From Dendrobium chrysotoxum (lineage: Eukaryota > Streptophyta > Magnoliopsida > Asparagales > Orchidaceae), in NCBI GenBank assembly GCA_019925795.1, contig CM034310.1:16512764-16576763 (forward strand): DNA of 64,000 bases, written 5' to 3'. Positions 22,784 through 33,117 of the stretch are shown here, one piece after another; position 1 is the first letter of the stretch; each line of letters begins with the position of its first letter. Under the pieces are notes generated by a model. The model saw only the letters and a program-made list of their open reading frames with translations. It was not told the DNA's origin and ran no database searches. A program made the translations under genes and the position numbers.

Positions 22784-24543
22784 TGAAAGTTCGGGGAGGT
22801 TATAAGACCTCAATAAACTAACCTGAGGCGCACCAAGAGGGGAGTGAATTGATACTTTTAAAAATAATTAATTATTGCTAGAGAATGATTTTTGAAAAAT
22901 AATTCTGAAAGAAATAATTATCCTAACACATGCATAAGCGAATCAAGGTTTAAAATATTTTCATTTTAAAGCATAAATATGTTAATCAAGATATGAAATT
23001 TTTCTTATTTTTTTCAAACCATAAATTAATCCAATTACAATTGATGGTAAACAATAAGATTCATGTAGTAAAATTAAATTGTAGAAATAAAAAGTATAGA
23101 AAAGTAAAAATAAGAAAGAGCACACCAGATTTATAGTGGTTCGGTCAATCTTGATCTACATCCACTCCTGAAGTCCTCTCCTGGTATTGCACTAATCATT
23201 ATAGTGTCTCTCCTTTAACCCCCACAGCTAGGTGGAGAAGCCCTTACAATCTTTTCACCAACATGATGCGACAGAGAACCTTGACCTCCTTTTTCACACT
23301 CGTGGTTATGGCAAAGAACCATGACCTCCTTTCTCACCCTCTTGGAGATGACAAAGAACCATAACCTCCTTTCTCACCCTTCTGGTGATGGCAGAGAACC
23401 ACAACCATCTTTGAGCTGAAGAGCTTCTTCCCAGAGACACCCAAGAATCCTAGATAAACACTTGGAGGAAACAAGGAAATACACTTGCTTGGAGAAATCG
23501 TGTGAACCACTCACACTACTTCTCCCTCACACATAAGTTCTCCCTCTCTTCTTCCCAAATCTCTTCTAGATCCCTTCTCCATACTCTCTCTAGAACGCAG
23601 CCAAAGACTTGAAATAAGTCTAATTAAAGCTATTAAATACAAGGCCTTAAAAAGGCCCTAGAATTTAATTTCGGTGACACTGATCATATAGTACGATCCA
23701 TGATTATATAGTATGATTAGTTTAAAACAAAGAATAAGACACTGTACAATCAGTTTAATAAATTATGCTGATCGTCCTATATAATTTGAGAATCGTCCAA
23801 TACGATTAGTTCAAACTACTTGGATTATCATCCCATATGATTGGCGACGATAAAATATCATCCCATGCAAAGATATAGTCGTACAATACGAATGGGTCCA
23901 ATCATCCTGTACAATTTGATCTAATCAATTAATCTAAAATTATTCCTTAATTATAGGATTAATTCAGATAAGATTAAATTATATCATACAGTGTGATACC
24001 TATCGTACGATACAATTAGTTTAAAATTTGAATTTCAAATACTGTCAAAATTATGATTGGTGCATGGGTTCTTGATTTTAATTAATCGTCCTGTACGATC
24101 GAAATCGTTCAATACGTTAGTTTAAATAGCTTTAATTATACAACTAGTCATTTTAATGATATTCTGATTAGCTGATCGGATAATATGATATTGATCATAC
24201 AGTATGATTAGTTTAGAAAATAAAACTTCTAATTTTGTCACTATCTTACTCTCTTGAGTGTGTGTGTGCACGGTCACCAAGTATAGTATCCACCAAATAT
24301 ATAATTTGACTCAAGAAATGTAGAAATAAGAAAAGGTAAAATTACAAACTCATCCATACACTTAACCCTATTCTACCCAGTCTTGAACTAAATAATTTTG
24401 CATAGTGTATGGCAGACCTAAAATGTTAGTGCATAAGAAAAATAGATATGCAATAATAGTAATTAACATGAGATAGCATAGTAAAGAATCCAATAACATT
24501 TGTTATCATCAAAATCACAGGACTTGGGTCCAGATTTGCAACA
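22784..24543 (-). repeat. Copia 5' LTR (LTR A)
   Basis: Begins TGTTGCAAATCTGG at 24543 and ends GAACTTTCA at 22784 on the minus strand, 1,760 bp, with proper TG/CA ends. Both ends align with the solo LTR at 25947-27745. It contains a palindromic-motif array (about 23690-24210) and three 40-bp minisatellite units (23275-23394). Confidence 0.88.
23275..23394 (-). repeat. 40-bp minisatellite in LTR A, three units
   Basis: Units start at 23275, 23315 and 23355 with AGAACC followed by a conserved ACCTCCTTTCTCACCCT block, and a fourth partial unit starts at 23395. The homologous position in LTR B carries a 39-bp unit. Confidence 0.92.
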
Positions 24544-25946
24544 TGACCTATATTTAACTTTAATCATACCTAACCAGATTAATATATTAGATTGAAGAAT
24601 AAGACTAGGTCAAAAGGTACCCTAATTTGGCCAACCCTTAAAAAAGATCATGAGAAATTTTATAAGAGATATAGAAAACATGTAGAATGATACTATGAAT
24701 ATTAGGGAATAAGTATAAGCATGGGCACAATCACATACATGTGAGGAAGGCAATTGCCTACACTGATTTTTTTATTTGTTAAAATATCTATTTTAATAAA
24801 ATTGCCCATTCTAAATAAAAGCTTTTGACTAATAATTTTTTTTTCTTTGATCTTATTATCTTAAATTAAAATGACAATTGAATTTAGCAAGTTATTAAAA
24901 CATAGTTTAATCTTATTAATTTTTTTAAATACATAATTTGGTTTATATATTTGACCCACCCAAAATATTTAAAATGAGGTTGCAAAATTCCATGTTGTCT
25001 ATATTACAAACTTAGCAACAAGAAAGCAAAACATAACAATCAACAAAAGAGAGTAATGCTCAACAAAAGAAATTACTCTAAGTTGTTTATAAACAAAAAA
25101 AAATTTAATGTTCAAGCAGAGTGGGACTATATGAGACAAGTTTACAACTCTATAAAGTGAGATGGAGTAAGAATGAGATTGCGAGTCCTACTATTAAGCT
25201 TTTGTGACTTCTTATGATATCATAACTTGCATAATTACACTCCAACTTATATTACTAACTTAGGTATTATACTAGAAGATAAATGTAAAAATTTTCTCTT
25301 ATAAATTTGAAGGTTTTATGTTGTTGGTTAAATTTTATTTTTTTTTAAAAATTATTATTATTATTATTATTATTATTTAATTAAAATTTTGCCCACTTTG
25401 AAAACAAATCTGATATTGCCCCTGAGTAAGAGAGATTGGGAGAGAGATAAAAAGAAAGGACATACCTAGGACTTTCATTAAGAACCCAAGAGAGGTCAAA
25501 TCTGATTTTAATAAAATAGAAGAAGTGCTTTTTTTACTCATCTAAGCAAATATTTAAATGATTTTATCAGGTTCCAATGCTTACAATTCTATGAAACAAA
25601 AAAAGTGAAAAATTCAAACCTTATGAAGCAAATATGGAAAAGGAGTAAAACCACTCCAATTCCACTCTTAATCAAGGGTTACAGTCCTATTGGCCTCAAA
25701 ATAAGAAAAATATAAATTAAAGGAAATTCCTAAATAAATAAAAACCTCCCACAACGAGGGAAAAATTTTAAAGTTGATTATATAAATTTTAAAATTTAAA
25801 TTTTCAATGTTAAATATGCATATAATTTCAAATATTTTCATATATGAATTTCATTAAATTTTCATTTTTGATTAATCTCTCTCAACACTTAATCATGATC
25901 TTGAGATGTGACCCTTGAACTCATATGAAACTCTTAATCTTGATCT
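24544..25946. other. Anonymous DNA between two copia LTRs
   Basis: AT-rich with no gene. It contains an (ATT)n microsatellite at about 25347-25378, and GGCAATTGCCTAC near 24749 with GATATTGCCCCTG near 25410, which might be edges of a small non-autonomous element. I could not define its termini. Confidence 0.4.
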
Positions 25947-26214
25947 TGTTATAAATTTGGATTCAAGGATTATGATTTTGATGATAACAAATATTTCCTT
26001 TTTTGTTTGAGTGCTTAACCTTTCAGGTTCACAAGATCAATTGTAATTCAAGCCAGCTCAAGATCAACTCAGTCTATTTTTGTTTTAAGGTCAATGTAAT
26101 TTTTCATCTTTCTTGAGTCAAATGTGATGTAATGGATCCCCAAGCTAAGTAACCTTGCACACTCACACTCAGGGGGAGAATTTTAGTGAGTTAGAGTTTC
26201 TGTTTTGATTTTGT

Positions 26215-26965
26215 TCATATGATCCTGGATGATAGTGATATCATCCTGGACAATCCATTAAAAATAGAAATCCTAATTAGGATAGCCGTGTTAAGTCGGT
26301 CTAATTAAGCAGATCGTTCTAGACGATACTCCCATCGTATAGGATGATATGCTCAAATCAAAAAATCTCAGTCGCTAGACTAAGTTAGGCAAGTTTTTAT
26401 TTTCTAGTATTTTGGTCTAATCATCCCGAATGATTCATTACAATCATGCCTAAATTAGTTAGCTGATTAAGAAAAGTTATTAAGGATTGATTGATCGATC
26501 ACATCATCTTGGATGATTAATTATAAATCCTCATCATCTAGTGTATCTCACTTGGATGACCCAAACTGTTTGTCGGATGATAATACCATTTTTGAACTAA
26601 TCATACAGGATGATAGAGATATCGTCCTGGACGATCAGTTCATTTTGAAATCGTCCAGCATAGTTATCTTGGATGACCCAAATTATGGGCTGGACAATAT
26701 TGGTCATTTTTGAACTAATTATATAGGATGATATACATATCATCCTGGACGATCAAGTCATTTTCTTTTGATCATCCAGACTTTTCTCTTGGACATCCTG
26801 AACTATCTGCTGGATGATATTCCTGATTTACACTAATCATCCTGGATGATCTGAACAAACCATATCTTCTAATCGTCCAGAGGAACCAGATCATCTAGGC
26901 CAGAAGGTGATGATTTACACTGATCATACAGGACAATCGAAGGATCGTCCAGGATGATTTTTGAT
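26215..26965 (+). repeat. Array of degenerate ATCGTCC-GGACGAT palindromes in LTR B
   Basis: More than ten variants of ATCATCCTGGATGAT or ATCGTCCTGGACGAT occur irregularly spaced, for example near 26241, 26610-26635, 26737 and 26840. Many are perfect 7-bp inverted repeats about a one-base centre. LTR A carries a diverged version (ATCGTCCTGTACGAT and relatives, about 23690-24210). Position near the left end of the LTR would correspond to the U3 promoter region. Confidence 0.85.
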
Positions 26966-27221
26966 GGCAAGTTAAAATTTAGAGTAATTTTTGATCCCTT
27001 CTATTTAAGGTCTCTTTCTTGCTACTATTGAGATCTTTTTCCACTGTCCTCACCTGAGAGACTCTTGAGAGGGAGAGGGAGAGAGAGAGAGGAATTTGTG
27101 AGTGGAAGTTTGTGAGGTGTTCATAAAGGTTACTTCAAGCAAGGATTCGAGTTGTAATCTCCAGTCATCGTCCCTTATCCCTTGGTGTCTCTGTGGGAAG
27201 GATCGTCTACAAGAGGATCAA

Positions 27222-27338
27222 GGTTCTTTGCCTGCTTCAACAGGAAGCAAAAGGAGGTAAGATTCTCTGCCTACTTCAGGAGGAAGCGAAAGGAGGTAAG
27301 GTTCTCTGCCTGCTTCAGGAGGAAGCAAAAGGAGCATG
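27222..27338 (+). repeat. 39-bp minisatellite in LTR B, three units
   Basis: Units at 27222, 27261 and 27300 share GGTTCTCTGCCTGCTTCAGG and GGAAGCAAAAGGAGG. The period is a multiple of three, so two frames stay open across it, which explains the repetitive short ORFs here. Confidence 0.92.
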
Positions 27339-27750
27339 GGTTCTCTGCCTCATCGGGTCGGTACAAAGGAGTTTGGTAAAGGCTTCTCCACATGGGAGTA
27401 GTAGGAGAGTCACTGATTTTTAGTGCAATACCTGGAGGGGAGGCTCCGAGGAGTGGATGTAGGTCAAGTTAACCAAACCACTATAAAATTTGGTGTGTTC
27501 ATTCTTTTACTGTTCTATTTTTTAATTTATGTACTTTACTTTTCTGTGGATGATCGTGTGGTAAAGTTATTATTTTGTTTGATTAAACATCTCCACATCA
27601 ATGTATTTTTGCAATTATTTTAAAACATTCAAAAAGATTTTCAAAATCTATTTTGCTCAAGAATTTTTAAAATAACCAATTCACCCCCCCTCTTGGTTAG
27701 CCTCGGGCTAGTTCATAAGGGCTTAACATTCCTAATGAACTTTCTGATCT

Positions 27751-30700
27751 AATATTGGAGCTCTGATGATCTACTAATTGATGTTATACAATACCTTCAT
27801 AGTCAGCCTCAACTCACTTGGAAGTATCCATTTTATCCAAGATAAGCCTCAACTAAGCAAGAAAGAATAATTCCAATGTAAGATGATACAATATTATAAT
27901 AATTTATCTTTTTATACAAATCTTTATTCTCTCTTTTGCCAAAGTTGATTTTTTAATAAAAAAAGGAAGTCTAATGCTACCAAAATAAGCTCATATCATA
28001 AGAACAGACTTCTTTATTTCAATCATGTAAGGTAATATATTATTTCTCTCCTATCATATCTCTTATTTTATCCATGGGCTACAAGTGTTTTTGATACTCA
28101 CTCAAACTTCCATGAAGATCTCTGGCGTGGAGGAAGAGGTGTAGTTACCTTGGCCCAAAAGGAATCCCGGTTGGAAGAGATAGATATGGTGTATCATTGA
28201 TAGCAAAACCCTTCCCACATGCTCAAGGAGCCAATAGAGGTGTCTGAAGTAAAGTCATTTATAGGGATTAACACTAAAAAGCAGTGCTAACCCTTTCCGT
28301 AAGACCTACGATTTGGTATCGTAGTGCCAATGATGTACTATAAATGAAGGCTTCATTTGGGACAATTTCCTTGCTTTTTCTAAAGTAAATTTTTAGCACA
28401 AAAAAGCTTTGAACTAAACATTTTGATACAAAAAAGCTGATTTAGAAAAAAGTAAGAAAGCTATCCAAAACGAAGCCTATACAACTTTAAAATATTTATA
28501 AAAATATTTGATTACAAATTTTTAGATAGTCATTGTTATAAGAATGATATATGCACCCCAGGTGTTATGACTCCAACCTAAAATTTCCATGGAAGAAGCA
28601 TTATAAAAGAAAGTCACTTACTGAAACACATTAAAACATAATAGAAACTCGACAAACATGTAAAGTCTATATGATTGAAGGCATAACAAAGAGTGTAAGT
28701 ATAAAAATTGAATTGAGGATAAAGTTATTGTAACGAAAGATAATTTGTAAAACCAAAAATAATAATGCAGTTACATGTACAATTAAATTAGAAGTGAAAC
28801 ATAATGAATAAAAAACTCTAGCATTTTCCAGTAAAACCATGTTCTTTTGAGTAAAAAATTATGAAACAAATAGGAAACATGAGAAAATATGATTTTGCAT
28901 TATAGAAATGATAGATTTATCAGAAATCTAAGGATCCATTTCAGACGATTGTAGCTTTTTATAAAGTTTTTATGGAGAAAATAACATTCTTGAAAGCTAC
29001 TGTAGAAAGCAATTTTTTAGTATAAAAATATTTTAAAAATAGTGGCCACTCAAAATTCTGACTGTGATATGAAAAGCGTAATATTCCTTAATTATGTTAG
29101 TTGTAATGAAGCATTGAGTGCTATTTTGGATATATGATTTGATTCATAGAAATCTATGATTGTCGACCTGGAAAAGCCCAACCCATGATGAAAATCTCCT
29201 AAGACTTATTCCTGAGATTGAAATGATAATCTTGTCATATAATATAGTTCTTAGGGAATGACTTGACACATCATTGCAGAAGAACATGACACATGCATGC
29301 GGGATTATAATGTAACTATTATAGCTGATTGGACATTTTTAATACTTGTGATACAAGAAACTCCATGGAAAATGCAAAACCCACAATACTTGAATTCATA
29401 AATGCGCGGTACTCACAAAAACTATATAAGCCAACATGAAGAATCTCAAACTTATTTGAGAACAAAAATTGTCACTTGATTTTTATTGTGGGCTCAAAAA
29501 TTTACTCCCCTGGCCTCTCTACGATCCCTTTCTTTCTTTCAGGCCATAGAAGAGAGTTTAATGTTTAAGTTTCAAGACAAATTTTTAAAAGGAAGATTGG
29601 ATTTTGAATAAGACATTACCTAGTGATTTCACCCTCATTTTGCGAGGACTTTATGATCTAAGTTCATGATTCCTATAGGTGCAAGCCCCTATAGCTAATT
29701 ACCCCTCCCGATAGTGAGAGAGAACTTTTGATTAAGGCTAGTCATCAAACAGATACGTAGTGTCTGATGTATAATAGCAGCTTGAGTTTTGGTATTTGAA
29801 AATTTAATATTTAAAATTGGAAACTTACCACCTTGTACTTAAAGCGAATGGTGGGGGGAATAATGATAAATCCAATCAAGATCCTATGGTTCCATCGTCC
29901 CGGGTCATCATGGTCCCTAGTTTACTTAATCAGAGGAGGTAGTTGACCCAATCTAACAAAAGGATCCTTGTTGGTAGCTATGGGTTGCTTCATCCAAAGG
30001 TACCTTGTAGACATGGGGTGAATATTTATCTAAAGGTACAATTTGAGTCCACCTTAGCTAACAAAGGGCTTTGTGCCTTATTGATCAGATCCTATTGATT
30101 CATTACTCAAGGATTTGAAGCCATTGCGGAGCATACGTGCTATGAACATGACCATAATATAATGGTGCTATTTGGTGGCAAAATCACCCGGTCAAAAGGT
30201 CCCGATTGTAACTATTTACCTATGGTGCTATTTGGCAGTGAAACCGCCAATTAGAGGACATATGCCACATTCTTACTGGCAAGAGATGGATTGAGAATGA
30301 ATCCAAGTGAGCTAAAATGACTTTCAAATATGTCCACATCGATAAACTATCACAGAGGGTGGATGAGAATTTTACTTTAAGTGTTTATGTGTTTTTATTT
30401 TAATTTTAAATATTAATGTCATTCATGAATACAATGAAGTCAAAAATGTATTTCATGGGAATTTAGAGGTATTTTAAATGTTTGTGGTTCCCTCCGGTTG
30501 AAACCTTTTATCAACACAGCCATTATTAGAGTTTTATGGGCAAATTCATTTTATTGATTGAACCTTGTCAGCTCTATTAACTTATCACAAAGGGTCAGGT
30601 TTGTTGTCAGCTTTATACCTTTATTAGTGAATTTTCATTATTATAAACCTTAAAGGCATAATATGAATATATAAAATAAATATCCCCATCAATGCCACAA

Positions 30701-30890
30701 CCATCTCTTTGTTTAATAGTTTGAGCTGTGTTAACTCCTACTCGAATTTAGGCTTATTGCTTGACTCGTGCAGCATCCTCAGACATCACGTGTATGCATA
30801 CAATACACTCGTTTAGGCCTATGTAGGTAATTATATTTTGATACATGAGTGGGGGAGCCATTAAATATTTAAATATAATTATTTAAGCTA
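27751..30890. other. Anonymous low-information DNA
   Basis: No coding homology in either strand. Contents noted: a foldback sequence at 28255-28347 and a 60-bp direct duplication at about 30161-30280 (ATGGTGCTATTTGG at 30162 and 30222). The rest is AT-rich and unassigned. Confidence 0.4.
28255..28347. repeat. Small foldback element with 10-bp terminal inverted repeats
   Basis: TCATTTATAG at 28255-28264 is repeated inverted as CTATAAATGA at 28338-28347. Inside lie two more hairpins: TTAACACT with AGTGCTAA around 28269-28290, and CTACGAT-TTGGT-ATCGTAG at 28306-28324. MITE-like, but no target duplication is obvious and it is a single copy in this window. Confidence 0.5.
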
Positions 30891-31089
30891 AGTGATTATC
30901 ATTAAAGTTTGTGTAAAATTTTATTTATGGCTTGAGAAATGCCTTCTGTCCACTTATACGAGTGTTTTAGATCTAGTTATGGGTTACCCATTGCTTATTG
31001 TAGGTATGGTATCATGCATCACTAAACTCTTATTGATAAATAGTGATCATTTAAAAGATGTGCGTACTTCCTCAAAGAGATGGTGAATG

Positions 31090-31925
31090 CCTTTTTTCTG
31101 CTTGTATGTATGTTGCGGATTCGGCGGTATGGCGTAGCAGCGCGTTGGGTCTCATTTCTTCTCATGCAAACTACTATTTTTTCAATATTCAATTTACAGG
31201 AAGCCCATAGGAGTGTACTTTTGCCTCCAAACCTATTGTGCGATGCGTCAGGATCTTCCTTCCTGTCGCTTGTAATTAAGCTAATATCTAGTGTAACAGC
31301 CTAGATTCACAAGTTTACTGCCTCAATTTATCAGTGGCCTGTGGTTTTTTACTATTGATTCCCTGCTTTTACTATAGGTGAATCATAGCATTTGATATTT
31401 TTGCATGTAAATGCAATACTGAACAAGGTGCTTGAATGAAACCATCTACTTATTTCAAATGCATGCAGGAGAGCATTTTAAGGTCTTCAATTTTAATTAG
31501 CTGTGCAAATGATTAACATTTGAGTGTGCATAATATTTTATTTAGAAGTCTGTAGATAATTTATGTCCGCTTGTATGAATGTTATAGATCCGATGGCATT
31601 ATTTAACAGCATGTTGAACTTCATCTATTGAGCATCGGCAATGCTACTTGGCTCATTTCAACTTTTACGAGCTTTCATCTTAATTGTTCAAACAGAAGAA
31701 GTATATTTCTACTGACAGATATACTGTACGGTGCATCAGAAACCTCCGATTTATCACTTGTAAGTAAACTGACATCTGATGTGGTAGCCTAACTCCATAA
31801 ATTTACTGACTCGATTTATCAGTGGCCCATAATTTTTACTACTGATTCTCTACTTTTGCTTACAGATGAATCTTAGCATTTTGCTATGAGTCATTTGCTA
31901 CCTTATGCAGGTAGACTTTCGTGCA
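31090..31925 (+). repeat. Diverged tandem duplication, about 480 bp unit
   Basis: GCTTGTATGTATGTTGCGGAT near 31100 matches GCTTGTATGAATGTTATAGAT near 31569. The block ending TTTATCAGTGGCCTG near 31336 matches TTTATCAGTGGCCCA near 31824. The spacing is about 470-490 bp. Open frames of 64-74 codons here (30892-31304) are not conserved in the second unit. Confidence 0.8.
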
Positions 31926-32113
31926 CTAACGATTCTTCTGTAGTGGCTCAAAGCTTGCAACACATTCACTATTAATGCGTGTAGATGGGACTATTATATA
32001 CACCATAAGCCTTCCACTGTTATTTGCGGGCAAGCTGCATTAAATGTAAATCTTCCAACGCTACCCATAGATGCTTGCATTTACTATATTTCCTCTTCAT
32101 CTTGCTTTTTTTT

Positions 32114-33117
32114 AAGGGAAACCAACGGAGGGGCCTACGCGTTCATTAAAAAATAAGTACATAGTCCTTAAAGGGATCTCAAGCTCACTACTGCTTAGAA
32201 GAGCTACAAAAAGAAAAACAGAAAAAAAAACCTAAGAGCTCAAGTTCCATACTAAGAAAAATTATAAAAAAAAATCTAGGAACATTCTACGGCGCACAAG
32301 AGCGAGCACCCAAAAAAATAAAAAGCGACAAAAAATAGCAATCAGCTCTAGCTTCCCCACCAAAGGATCATCACAATGATCACTTGCACTAAGCACATTC
32401 TGCAAAACAGGATAATACACAAAAAAATAAGAGCAAAAATAATAGTAATAGATAAAAGGATGGTAAAGAAAAAATAATACCAATAACATTAGCCAGTAGG
32501 TAACCAGGATAAAGGGGAGACCACCCCATAATCCACCAACTCAAATACAAATAAGAAGACATAAGAACCATATCACTAAGCCACTTCCACATAAATGCAA
32601 AATAGGCAGCCAAATCCATATCACCTAACCAACTAGAGGATACATGACTGCTCGGCCTATAATTAAGAACAATCACAATACCAAGGAAAACCAGGCTCCA
32701 AAAAGACCTGACAACACCAAGAACTTAGCTAGAAAGATCCAAAGAAAACCCACAAGGTTTAGTGCTAACAGCAAATAATGAAGCCCAAACAAGCTGACGG
32801 GCTGCACCAAATAACACAAAGGAACAAGCCAACAACCCCACATCAGACAACCCATTAGTCCAGGAAACCGACACCTAATATGCAACAAAATGCTTAAAAC
32901 AAGCACCAAAGACATGGCAGCAGACATGAATCCCGAAATTATTATAACCATACTTAAAAGACTCCATCCAGGTAAAAGCAACAGCAAATAGATCCCAAAA
33001 ATCAAGCAATACGCCCAGCCACCCGAGAAACAAGCTCTAACAATCCAGGTAATAGAAATAGATAGACTGGCAAAAACACAGCAAGACAACCAAAAAAAAC
33101 CAACACCCACAGCACCA
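32114..33117 (-). other. LINE 3' UTR
   Basis: Follows the RNase H tail of ORF2 and ends at the poly-A. It contains hydrophobic open frames of 95 and 156 codons (32389-33143) on the minus strand. These overlap each other and resemble no protein; they arise from T-rich composition on the transcribed strand. Confidence 0.75.

Larger units (their letters stand above)
20700..24543 (-). mobile_element. SIRE/Maximus-like Ty1/copia element, 5' part only
   Basis: On the minus strand the order is 5' LTR (24543-22784), primer site (22781-22766), gag (about 22735-21640), zinc knuckle and coiled coil (about 21880-21400), and the start of the protease (20920-20714). Nothing further of pol (integrase, RT, RNase H) is seen, so the element is truncated near 20700. 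The long LTR (1,760 bp), the gag with a coiled-coil extension after the zinc knuckle, and the shared LTR family at 25947-27745 support the SIRE/Maximus group. Which event removed the rest is not visible. Confidence 0.82.
25947..27745 (+). mobile_element. Solo LTR of the SIRE-like copia family (LTR B)
   Basis: Starts TGTTATAAATTTGG and ends GAACTTTCT, matching the ends of LTR A (final A changed to T). It is bounded by GATCT at 25942-25946 and 27746-27750, a perfect 5-bp target duplication (6 bp if the final T is counted). No primer site or coding region adjoins either end, so it is a solo LTR left by LTR-LTR recombination. It is inverted relative to the copia element 1.4 kb to its left. Short open frames inside it (27182-27623) are LTR sequence, not genes. 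Confidence 0.9.

Noticed and set aside
22766..22790. tRNA-Met-like match
   Set aside because: Only the 16-18 bases complementary to the tRNA 3' end are present, at an LTR edge: a primer binding site, not a tRNA gene.
26215..26965. Repeated short motif resembling a CRISPR-like array
   Set aside because: Plant LTR context, irregular spacing, no constant repeat length and no cas genes; it is a set of degenerate palindromes.
27182..27423. Two overlapping frames encoding three 13-residue repeats
   Set aside because: They are the 39-bp minisatellite of a solo LTR; a period divisible by three keeps frames open by chance.
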